Below, piece after piece: positions 35,754 through 43,092 of a stretch of 64,000 nt of DNA. The DNA is taken from contig CBDCAA010000011.1 of assembly GCA_965213855.1 (NCBI GenBank), positions 248,001 to 312,000 of the forward strand. Direction: 5' to 3'. The first letter of the stretch is position 1. Every line of letters starts with the position of its first letter. The notes below the pieces were generated by a model. It was not told the origin of the DNA and did not search any database. It was given only the letters and a program-made list of their open reading frames with translations. Position numbers and translations under genes: made by a program. The stretch is from JBBROS01 sp965213855. Lineage in GTDB: Bacteria; Pseudomonadota; Alphaproteobacteria; Acetobacterales; Acetobacteraceae.

Positions 35754-36752
35754 ATGACCGTGAAGAACCGCCAAGTGCTGCTGGTGTCGCGCCCGGATAC
35801 GGCGGCGACGGCGGACAATTTCCGCCTGGTCGAGACGGCGGTGCCGCCGCTGGAGCAGGGGTATGTGCTGGTCCGCAACCACTACATGTCGCTCGATCCG
35901 TATATGCGGGGGCGTATGAGCGCGTCGAAGTCGTATGCGGCGCCGCAGCCGCTGGATGCGGTGATGCAGGGCGGGACGGTCGGCGTGGTCGAGGAGAGCC
36001 GCAACCCGGCATTCGCGCGGGGGGACACGGTGCTGGGCGCGTTCGGCTGGCAGGAATGGGGCGTATCGGACGGGGCCGGGCTGAAGCGGGTGGATGTGGA
36101 GCGGGTGCCGATGTCGGCCTATCTCGGCACGGTGGGCATGCCGGGGGTGACGGGGTGGTACGGGCTGACGCGAATCATCGCGCCGAAACCTGGCGAGACG
36201 GTCGTGGTGAGTGCGGCGAGCGGCGCGGTGGGGACGGTGGTGGGCCAGTTGGCCAAGCGCATGGGGTGTCGGGCGGTGGGCGTCGCGGGCGGGGCGGAGA
36301 AGTGCGCGTATGTGACCGGGACACTGGGGTTCGACGCCTGCGTGGACTACAAGGCGGGGCGGCTGGCGGAGGATCTGGCGGCGGCGGCGCCGGACGGGAT
36401 CGACGGCTATTTCGACAACGTGGGCGGCGCGGTGCTGAACGCGGTGATGGCGCGGATGAATGCGTTCGGGCGCATCGCAGTGTGCGGCGCGATCGCCGGG
36501 TACGACGGGGCGGCGCTGACGCTCGCGGAGCCGCGGCTGATCCTGACGCAGCGGCTGCTGCTGCAGGGGTTCATCGTGTCCGAGCATATGGAGGTGTGGC
36601 CGGAGGCGCTGGCGGAGCTGGGCGAGCTGGTCGCGTCCGGGGCGCTGAAGTATCGCGAGAGCGTGGCGACCGGGCTGGAGAATGCGGTGGAGGCGTTCCT
36701 GGGGCTGCTGAAGGGGCGGAACTTCGGCAAGCAGGTTGTGAAGCTGGCCTAG
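35754..36752 (+). CDS. NADP-dependent medium-chain oxidoreductase (alkenal/quinone reductase type)
   Basis: 332-residue zinc-free medium-chain dehydrogenase/reductase. Its features are NHYMSLDPYMRGRMS, VGMPGVTGWYGLTRI, the nucleotide loop VVVSAASGAVGTVVGQLAKRMG and DGYFDNVGGAVLNAV, characteristic of the leukotriene B4 12-hydroxydehydrogenase/curA-like group that reduces alpha,beta-unsaturated ketones. The ATG at 35754 follows GGAG by 7 bases. It is divergent from the CMD-family gene. Confidence 0.93.
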   Translation: MTVKNRQVLLVSRPDTAATADNFRLVETAVPPLEQGYVLVRNHYMSLDPYMRGRMSASKSYAAPQPLDAVMQGGTVGVVEESRNPAFARGDTVLGAFGWQEWGVSDGAGLKRVDVERVPMSAYLGTVGMPGVTGWYGLTRIIAPKPGETVVVSAASGAVGTVVGQLAKRMGCRAVGVAGGAEKCAYVTGTLGFDACVDYKAGRLAEDLAAAAPDGIDGYFDNVGGAVLNAVMARMNAFGRIAVCGAIAGYDGAALTLAEPRLILTQRLLLQGFIVSEHMEVWPEALAELGELVASGALKYRESVATGLENAVEAFLGLLKGRNFGKQVVKLA

Positions 36753-36855
36753 CGGCCGGCTGAGTAGCCCGCCCTGCTGGCCCTTTCAGACCGTTGCTGG
36801 GCGCCTTGGGCCCTGCAGGGTGGTGCTAGGGATGTTGGCAGTCGAATGAACATTC

Positions 36856-37064
36856 CCGCTCCGTTCATCGACCGCACCCGGGTCAACAATACGTACGTCA
36901 TGGCCGGGCTTGACCCGGCCACCCACGCCCTTGCCGTTAGCCAGGCCGGTCACGCGAACGCACCCGAGCAGCGCGGGATACAGTTTCCCGGTCGTGGCCC
37001 CCCGGGCGTGGGTGGCCGGGTCAAGCCCGGCCATGACGTACCTCGGAACGTGCGGGGGCGCTTG
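36856..37064. repeat. Compound palindromic repeat, copy 1
   Basis: A 37-bp arm (36893-36929) has a perfect inverted copy at 37005-37041. Each arm is itself a hairpin (GGCCGGG-N5-CCCGGCC). The pair flanks a 75-base core with CCGGTCACGCGAACGCACCC. The arm core resembles the alphaproteobacterial REP sequence based on GTCATGGCCGGGCTTG. Confidence 0.85.
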
Positions 37065-37071
37065 GCCACCT

Positions 37072-37293
37072 CCGCGCCGTTCCTCGACCGCACCGGGGTC
37101 AACAAATACGTACGTCATGGCCGGGCTCGACCCAGCCACCCACGCCGTTGCTGCCAGATAGGCACCGCACGCCGGTCACGCGAACGCACCCGAGCAGCGC
37201 GGGATACCATTCCACTGATTGGGCATCCACGGCGTGGGTGGCCGGGTCAAGCCCGGCCATGACGTACTTTTTGAACATGCGAGGGGCACTTTG
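37072..37293. repeat. Compound palindromic repeat, copy 2
   Basis: Direct copy of the preceding unit, offset by 216 bases. Left arm 37110-37146 has two substitutions against copy 1; right arm 37231-37267 is identical to copy 1 over 37 bases. The CCGGTCACGCGAACGCACCC core recurs at 37173. The left flank (GACCGCACC-GGGTCAACAA) and right flank (GAACRTGCGRGGGC) are also shared. The copies together fill the 630-base gap between the oxidoreductase and the next gene; I see no gene there. Confidence 0.85.
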
Positions 37294-37386
37294 CTATCGC
37301 CGCATGCGGTTGGCCGGCGCCCGTCGCTGGACTGGGATCGTCGCGAGCGCACTCTCGCCGTGCAATCGAGGTCGTGGCTGTCACCC

Positions 37387-37833
37387 TCATAAGTATCCGG
37401 TGCCGGGACGGTCGAAGGTCATCCAGCGGCCGTCATGCTCGGCGATGCGGAAGCCGTACTGTGCATAGAGGGCGTGCGCATCCGACGTTACCAGGGTCCA
37501 ATGCGTGACGGTGGTCAGCTCGGGATGCGCGAGGATCGTCTCGAGCAGCGCCTTGCCGAGGCCGAGGCCGCGGGCGCGCGGGTGGATGAATACGTCCCCA
37601 AGATGCGCGCGCATGGCGTAGTCCGTCAGCAGCCGGGCGAACCCAGCCTGTGCTCCGACCGGGTCGTACACGCCGAAGCAGAGGGAATTGGCCCAGCTCC
37701 GTTCCGTGATCGCGCGGGGGCGGTTGGCTGCCCAGTAGGTGCCGGCCAGCGACTCGAGCACGAACGGCACGTCGATGCGCATGCGGTCGTCGCTGATGGC
37801 GTAGCCGTTGGGCAGCTCGACCGTGTGCGGCAT
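37387..37833 (-). CDS. GNAT-family N-acetyltransferase
   Basis: 148-residue acetyltransferase. Strand/loop signature VFIHPRARGLGLGKALLETIL (about residues 90-110) is the acetyl-CoA-binding motif A, and the C-terminal ALYAQYGFRIAEHDGRWM matches motif B. The sequence resembles the small single-domain GNATs annotated as 'ArsN2/YitI-like' broad-specificity enzymes. The ATG at 37833 was chosen where homology begins. It lies 41 bases from the ferredoxin gene on the same strand. Confidence 0.9.
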   Translation of the reverse strand: MPHTVELPNGYAISDDRMRIDVPFVLESLAGTYWAANRPRAITERSWANSLCFGVYDPVGAQAGFARLLTDYAMRAHLGDVFIHPRARGLGLGKALLETILAHPELTTVTHWTLVTSDAHALYAQYGFRIAEHDGRWMTFDRPGTGYL

Positions 37834-37874
37834 GGGGTAGTCCTGGCTTGGGGCGGCGGGCTGAAGCGTGCGGG

Positions 37875-39878
37875 TCAGCGGTAGTCGTCGGTCGTGCGGA
37901 TCGGGCGGCGCTCCGGGCCGGCGTAGGGGTCGAGGCTGCGGCGGGTCTGCTCGATGATGCGGCAATCGCCGCACATGCGCATGCGGTCGGCGATCGCCGG
38001 GTCCTTGAACATCCAGTGCTTGCCTTCGAGCTGGGTGATCACGCGATCGATCGAGGCCTGCGTGCCGAACGGCTTGGCGCAGCGGATGCAGATCGCCGGC
38101 GGCTCCTCCTTGATCACCACCTCGTCCCGGCGGGCCGCGCCGAAGGTCGCGCGCGGCTCGAGCGTGATCACGTCCTCGGGGCAGGTGGTCGCGCAGAGGC
38201 CGCACTGGACGCAGAGGTCTTCGACGAATTTCAACATCGGCCGCTCGGCATGGGCGCGGAGGGCGGCGGTCGGGCAAACGGTGGTGCACGCCAGGCACAG
38301 GGTGCACCCGGCGATGTCGACCAGGACGCGGCCGATCGGGGCGCCTGTTGGAAGCGGGATCGCGCTCACCGGGCTGGGCGCGACCTGGTGCAGCCAGGCC
38401 AGCGCCTGGTTGGTAAGCGCGACCTTGTCGCCCGTCGGCAGGTAGGGCGCGGGACGAACGCCGGTGCGCTGGGGCAGGGCACGCAGGGCGTCGCCGAGCA
38501 TGAACGGGTCGTCGGTCGCGATCAGGCCGGCGCGGCCAGCGCCGAGGCCGAGCGGAATGGTCAGCGCATCGAGGAGGGCCGCCTCGCGTGCAACGCCGTC
38601 GGCGCGGGCCTGGTCGCGGCCCCCGGTCAGCACGCGGACCTCGGCGGCGCCAAAGGCGAGCGCGGTGGCGAGGGCGTCGAGGCCCCACTGGCCGGCTGCG
38701 GGGACGGGGATGACGCGGGCGGGCAGGCCGTCGCCGTGCCGCGCCAGCATATCGACCAGCGGCGCGCCGTGCGCGGCGTCGTGGACCAGCAGCACTGCGG
38801 GCTGGACGCCGCCGGCGGCGTGATATGTGGACAGCGTGGTGCGAAGCTGGCGTGCGACGGCCTCGGCGCCGGGGACGACCAGTCGTGCGGCCGTGGTGGG
38901 GCAGACGGCGGCGCAGTTGCCGCAACCGGCGCAGAGATGCGGATCGATGGCGACGCTGTCGCCGTTGGGCGCGATAGCGCCGGCCGGGCAAACGTCGAGG
39001 CAGCGGGTGCAGCCGACCTGGCCGTTGCGGGCGTGGGCGCACTTCTCGGGCAGGAGCGCGACATAGCGCGGCTTGGTGAACTCGCCGACCATGTCGCTGG
39101 CGCGCAGAAGCATCCTCTGGACGGCCACCGGGTCGTCGGGTGAGGCGCGGAGATAGCCCTCGCGGTGTTCGTGCCCAATGACGAGCGGGGTGCCGCCGCT
39201 GAGATCGATCACGAGGTCGCAGCGGGACCGGGCGCCGTCGCGGGCGCGCCCGAACTCGAGAACCGCGCGGGACGAAGGCAACGGTTCGGCGAAGCCGTCG
39301 ACGATGAGGTCGAAGGCGCCGAGCCAGCCGGCGAGGCGGCCGATGGTGCCGCGGACGATCGGGAACTCACTGACCAACGGCGGGCTGATCGCGGCGTCGC
39401 CGGTGATGATGACCGTCAGGTCGAGCCGGTCGCGGAGCTGCATCGCCGCCTCGACCGCGCGGTCGTCCCGGCCATAGACGACGGTGACGCCCTCGGAGCG
39501 CATCGCGACCGTCGCCATCTGGGATTGCTTCGAGCTGCGCTCGACCGCAGCCGCGAGGAGGGCGCCCATCTTGGGCAGCGCCTGCCGCGCCTCGGCGGAC
39601 CAGCCGGCTGCCTCGCGGATGTTGACGAAGTCGAGCGCGCCCGTGGCTCCAGCCTCGGCGTGATCGTCGCGGAACGCCGGCGCTTCCTGGGTGCAGGCGA
39701 CCAGCACCGGGGCGCCAGTGGCGACCGCGTGGCGGAACAGGCCGATCTGGGCACGGCACAGCTCGGTCGCGAGCGGGCCGTCCGCGGTGGCGCCGCATGC
39801 GCGGGCGAGCGGCCCGGCCTCGATCGGCATCGTGTCGCGGCAGGTGCAGGCCAGCACCGTCTTGCCGTGCAGCTTCAT
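37875..39878 (-). CDS. Multi-cluster 4Fe-4S ferredoxin of the formate dehydrogenase locus
   Basis: 667-residue iron-sulfur protein, cytoplasmic by lack of signal peptide. The N-terminal 270 residues have no cofactor motif beyond CTCRDT. Four ferredoxin motifs follow: CTRCLDVC and CAGCGNCAAVC (about residues 285-335), CTLCLACTTVC (about 525) and CVQCGLCATTC (about 556-566). A final pair, CIRC (about 597) and CGDC (about 636), looks like a further metal site. Proteins of this type sit beside fdh genes in many Proteobacteria. A role in electron transfer or maturation is inferred. Confidence 0.85.
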   Translation of the reverse strand: MKLHGKTVLACTCRDTMPIEAGPLARACGATADGPLATELCRAQIGLFRHAVATGAPVLVACTQEAPAFRDDHAEAGATGALDFVNIREAAGWSAEARQALPKMGALLAAAVERSSKQSQMATVAMRSEGVTVVYGRDDRAVEAAMQLRDRLDLTVIITGDAAISPPLVSEFPIVRGTIGRLAGWLGAFDLIVDGFAEPLPSSRAVLEFGRARDGARSRCDLVIDLSGGTPLVIGHEHREGYLRASPDDPVAVQRMLLRASDMVGEFTKPRYVALLPEKCAHARNGQVGCTRCLDVCPAGAIAPNGDSVAIDPHLCAGCGNCAAVCPTTAARLVVPGAEAVARQLRTTLSTYHAAGGVQPAVLLVHDAAHGAPLVDMLARHGDGLPARVIPVPAAGQWGLDALATALAFGAAEVRVLTGGRDQARADGVAREAALLDALTIPLGLGAGRAGLIATDDPFMLGDALRALPQRTGVRPAPYLPTGDKVALTNQALAWLHQVAPSPVSAIPLPTGAPIGRVLVDIAGCTLCLACTTVCPTAALRAHAERPMLKFVEDLCVQCGLCATTCPEDVITLEPRATFGAARRDEVVIKEEPPAICIRCAKPFGTQASIDRVITQLEGKHWMFKDPAIADRMRMCGDCRIIEQTRRSLDPYAGPERRPIRTTDDYR

Positions 39879-40009
39879 TCGTCTGTGAACTCCTGGGATT
39901 GGCCGCCCATTGCATCGGACCCCCGGCGGCCTATCCTCGAGGTGGGCCGATCGCTCGCCCTAGATGGGGCATCCGGCCCGGCCGTGCCAACCTTGCTTTC
40001 GAAAGGCTG

Positions 40010-40597
40010 ATGACAACGGACGCGCTCTCCCTGCCGCCCGGCTTCGTGTCCGTCCCTGCCGGCGCCGACGCGTTCGCGGCGGCGCTTGCCGATGCCGATG
40101 CGGGGAGCGATCCGGGGCGGATCCATTGGGGCGAGCGCGGCGGAGTGTGCGCGGCCGCCATCGTGCTGGCGCCCGACCGGCCGATTAGAGCCGACGCGTT
40201 GCGCGACCTCGTGCTGCTTGCCCTGTATGATGCGATCGCGTCCGTTGCGCCGCCGCAGGTGCCGGTCGAGGTGGTTCGGCCGGGGACGCTGCTGGTCGAT
40301 GGCGGCCGGGTGGGCGCGGTGCGGGTCGTGATGGGCCCGGGTGCGGCACTGGACGCCGTGCCGGGCTGGGCGGTCGCCGGGTTCACGGTGGCGCTGCGGT
40401 CGGAGCTGGCCGATCCGGGCGAGGCGCCGGGCGAGACGAGCTTGGCCGAGGAAGGATTCGAGGGGGTGGCGGCGGCCGATGTCTTGGGCCCGTTTTGCCG
40501 GCACCTGCTGGTTTGGATCGAGGCGTGGCGCGAGGAGGGTGAGCCGTGCCTGGCCGATGCGCTCCGGCACCGGGTGGTGCGGGCCGTGCCGGCATGA
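40010..40597 (+). CDS. Biotin/lipoate protein ligase-like protein (DUF4444 type) of the fdh locus
   Basis: 195-residue protein opening LPPGFVSVPAGADAFAAAL. It has GGVCAAAIVLAPDRPI, LLALYDAIASVAPP and a central EVVRPGTLLVDGGRVGAVRV segment that follow the biotin/lipoate ligase fold, with WP-type pocket GTLLVDG. The lysine normally needed for adenylation (K in GRKVAG) is not seen. Catalysis is therefore doubtful. It begins the accessory run of the fdh operon; its stop overlaps the next ATG by 4 bases. A scaffold or cofactor role is inferred only. Confidence 0.68.
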   Translation: MTTDALSLPPGFVSVPAGADAFAAALADADAGSDPGRIHWGERGGVCAAAIVLAPDRPIRADALRDLVLLALYDAIASVAPPQVPVEVVRPGTLLVDGGRVGAVRVVMGPGAALDAVPGWAVAGFTVALRSELADPGEAPGETSLAEEGFEGVAAADVLGPFCRHLLVWIEAWREEGEPCLADALRHRVVRAVPA

Positions 40598-41106
40598 CCC
40601 GGCTGCCGCGGACCATCCAGCTCGACGCGTCCGACCGCTCGGTGTTCGACCATGCCGCCGAACCCGGCGAATGGGCCGTGACCGGCACGTTCGCCTTCCT
40701 GGGCGTGGCGCCCGAGTCCCTGGCGGGTAAGCGGCGGCGGGCGTTCCAGCACGGCTTCCTGGGCGTCGGCAGCTTCGGCTGGTCGACCTTGGTGATGGTC
40801 GCGAGCGCCACGGACGAGGTGGTCGCGGCGACGGCCGAGGCCTTGGCGCGGCACTTCGTCGCGGTTCACGGGGCGCCCGGCATCGAGGCAGCGCGTGGCG
40901 TAGCGGCGCGGGAGGTCGCGTTCGCGGCCAGCCTCTGCGAGCACCCGGTCGGCACGTTGCTGACGATCTTCCGGCAGGACGGGCCCGACGGGGTGGTCGA
41001 GCAGTTCGCGACCGTGACGCGCGACGGGCCGGCCGCGGCGGATGCGCCCGATCTGGAGCAGCCGTTCGACCTGCTGGCGCTGGCGGCCGGGAAGGGACCG
41101 CGGTGA
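40594..41106 (+). CDS. DUF6505-like hypothetical protein of the fdh locus
   Basis: 170-residue cytoplasmic protein of unknown function, mostly beta/alpha, with GEWAVTGTFAFLG and GFLGVGSFGWSTLVMV as its most ordered-looking parts. It has no catalytic motif and no signal peptide. It is locked by 4-base overlaps to both the ligase-like gene before and DUF3305 after, so it is almost certainly made with them. Membership of DUF6505 is from memory of similar fdh neighbourhoods. Confidence 0.6.
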   Translation: MTRLPRTIQLDASDRSVFDHAAEPGEWAVTGTFAFLGVAPESLAGKRRRAFQHGFLGVGSFGWSTLVMVASATDEVVAATAEALARHFVAVHGAPGIEAARGVAAREVAFAASLCEHPVGTLLTIFRQDGPDGVVEQFATVTRDGPAAADAPDLEQPFDLLALAAGKGPR

Positions 41107-41606
41107 GTGCGGCGGAGCGGCGGGAGGTGGGGGTCGTCGTCGAGTGGGAGGCGCTGGACAATCCCTGGGTCGACCACCGGTGGCGCGTGGCCGAGGTGCT
41201 GCCGGGGCCGGCCGGGGTGGCGGCATGGACGGTGCTCGACGAGGATGCGCGGCAGCGGCGCTACTTCGCTGGCAATGCGGAGCTGCTGCTGTTCCCGCTG
41301 GAGACGGAGGCGCTGAAGGCGAACGTGGAGGGGCCGGCGCCCTCGGTCTACGTTTTCCTGCGCAGTGCGGAGACGGCGCCGGGGATGGCGCTGCTGGGCG
41401 CAACGGTCGACGTGGGCGAGGCGGGGGCGCACGCAGATACCGGGCGCGACCTGGTGGAGTCGGTGCCGATGCCGGCGCCGATCCTGGCATGGGTCGCCGA
41501 GTTCGTGGCGCGGCACCATGTCGAGCGGGCGCAGTTCAAGCGCAAGCGGGACCGCTGGTCGGAGGGCGGCGGCCGCAAGGCAATGGAGGCCGAGGATGAC
41601 GACTGA
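41103..41606 (+). CDS. DUF3305 protein of the fdh locus
   Basis: 167-residue protein. The N-terminal VGVVVEWEALDNPWVDHRWR and later SVYVFLRSAE are the DUF3305 pattern (a charged beta-rich domain). It is found almost only next to formate dehydrogenase genes with DUF3306. The function is unproven; a chaperone or assembly part is the usual guess. The GTG start is at 41103, and the end overlaps DUF3306 by 11 bases. Confidence 0.8.
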   Translation: MSAAERREVGVVVEWEALDNPWVDHRWRVAEVLPGPAGVAAWTVLDEDARQRRYFAGNAELLLFPLETEALKANVEGPAPSVYVFLRSAETAPGMALLGATVDVGEAGAHADTGRDLVESVPMPAPILAWVAEFVARHHVERAQFKRKRDRWSEGGGRKAMEAEDDD

Positions 41607-42165
41607 GGGCGGAGAAGGTGGATTCCTGAGCCGCTGGTCCCGCCGCAAGCAGGCCAGCCGGACCGCCGAGGATCCATCGCCGGCGGACCTGCCGAGCTCC
41701 GAGCAGGCATCGCCCGCGCTGCCGGACATCGAGACGCTGGGGGCCACGAGCGACTACCGAGCGTTCCTGCAGGACAGCGTGGCGGCGGCGGTGCAGGCGC
41801 AGGCGTTGCGCCGGGCCTGGTCGTCGGACGCGGCTATCGCGGGGTTCCGCGGCATGGCGGACTACGATTGGGACTTCAATGCGGCCGGGTATGGCCGGCT
41901 GCGGGCGAGCGACGACGTGGCGAGCTTGTTGAAGGCGGTCGTGGATGGGGTGCCAGGCGCCGCTCCGGCCGATCCGGCGCCGGTGGCCGCGACCGATCCC
42001 TTGCCGCCCGGCGAACCGCCGACGGTACGGCTGAGCGCCGTCGTGCCGGACGCGCCCGAGGAGCCCGCAAACCCCGATCCGGTGATGGCGGACGGGGGTG
42101 GGGCGGGGCCGGACGAGGAACGCCCGGCACCGGCGCGGCGGCACGGGAGCGCGATGCCTTCGTGA
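41596..42165 (+). CDS. DUF3306 protein of the fdh locus
   Basis: 189-residue protein. The N-terminal GGFLSRWSRRKQASR is the family start: a short Ser/Arg patch on an otherwise acidic protein. The middle part has SDYRAFLQDSV...LRRAWSSDAAIAGFRGMADYDWDF, the DUF3306 core. The last 60 residues are Pro/Ala/Asp-rich and likely disordered. It is 52 bases before the TorD-like gene. The function is unknown. Confidence 0.8.
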   Translation: MTTEGGEGGFLSRWSRRKQASRTAEDPSPADLPSSEQASPALPDIETLGATSDYRAFLQDSVAAAVQAQALRRAWSSDAAIAGFRGMADYDWDFNAAGYGRLRASDDVASLLKAVVDGVPGAAPADPAPVAATDPLPPGEPPTVRLSAVVPDAPEEPANPDPVMADGGGAGPDEERPAPARRHGSAMPS

Positions 42166-42217
42166 AAGGGCGTTTGCAGAATTGCATCCTCCTGCGAAGC
42201 CACTAGGTTGAGGGTTA

Positions 42218-42880
42218 ATGAGGCTCCGGGAGATCGCGATCACGTCCTTTGCCGTTCCAACCGAACGCCCCGATGCACCTGGTCTCGACGACGTCGACGG
42301 CGCCCGGGCGGCGCTGTATCGCCTGCTGGCGCATGCGCTGGCGGGGCCGCCGAGTGCAGGGTTGTTGGAGCGGATGGCGCGGCTGCGCGGCGACGAGGGC
42401 GGGCTGGGCGCCGCCCTGAGCGACCTGGCGCGCGTGGCGGCGCAGACGCCGCTGGCGCAGGCGCAGGCCGAGCACGACGTGCTGTTCATTGGCGTCGCGC
42501 GGGGCGAGTTGCTGCCGTATGCGTCGTTCTATTTGACAGGCTTCTTGCACGAGCGGCCGCTGGCGCGGCTTCGGGGCGACCTGTCGCGGCTGGGCCTGGC
42601 GCGTGCCGAGGGCCGGTCGGATCCGGAAGACCACATCGCCACCGTGTGCGACGTGATGGCGACGTTGATCGAACGGGGCGATGCCGAGGCCGAGGCCGGG
42701 TTCTTCGCCCGGCACGTGGCGCCATGGGCGGGCGCGTTCTTCGATGACCTAGCCCAAGCTGGCACTGCGCGCCTGTATCGCCCGCTGGGCCTGGTCGGCC
42801 TGTGCTTGATCGGCCTCGACCAGCAGGGCTTTGCCTACGCCGGACCAACGACCAGCCACGCTCTGCAAGGTGCTGCATGA
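42218..42880 (+). CDS. TorD/DmsD-family molecular chaperone
   Basis: 220-residue all-helical chaperone thought to guard the Tat signal and help cofactor loading of the molybdenum subunit. The core contains ARAALYRLLAHALAG, the signature Y-A-S-F-Y-L-T-G-F-L-HERPLARL, and PEDHIATVCDVMATLIE (E/D-P-x-D-H-I-x-x-x-x-D/E-x-M). It directly precedes the Tat peptide and FdhA genes; the overlap with the next ATG is 4 bases. Confidence 0.9.
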   Translation: MRLREIAITSFAVPTERPDAPGLDDVDGARAALYRLLAHALAGPPSAGLLERMARLRGDEGGLGAALSDLARVAAQTPLAQAQAEHDVLFIGVARGELLPYASFYLTGFLHERPLARLRGDLSRLGLARAEGRSDPEDHIATVCDVMATLIERGDAEAEAGFFARHVAPWAGAFFDDLAQAGTARLYRPLGLVGLCLIGLDQQGFAYAGPTTSHALQGAA

Positions 42881-43083
42881 CCGACATACCGGACGACGTT
42901 GCCCGCCGCGACGGCCCGCGCGCGAACCGCCGCCTGTTCCTGAAGGGCGCCGGGGTGGCCGCGGTGGCGGCGCCGATCGTGGCGCAGGCCGAGACGCTGG
43001 TGAAACCGACCAATCACCAGACCGATGCGCGCTACAAGGACTCCGAGCATGTCCAGCGCTTCTATGCGCTGAACCGTCGCTAG
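42877..43083 (+). CDS. Formate dehydrogenase region Tat-target small protein
   Basis: 68-residue protein carrying a twin-arginine signal, ANRRLFLKGAGVAAVAAP, and then only about 30 residues: ETLVKPTNHQTDARYKDSEHVQRFYALNRR. This matches the small 'formate dehydrogenase region TAT target' family found next to fdh operons. Its function is unknown; a partner of the large subunit in export or a small structural subunit are both possible. It is 9 bases before fdhA. Confidence 0.88.
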   Translation: MTDIPDDVARRDGPRANRRLFLKGAGVAAVAAPIVAQAETLVKPTNHQTDARYKDSEHVQRFYALNRR

Positions 43084-43092
43084 GATCGGGCG

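Noticed and set aside
36856..37293. CRISPR array or insertion sequence at the duplicated repeats
   Set aside because: Only two copies, inverted arms inside each, no regular spacers, no transposase frame.
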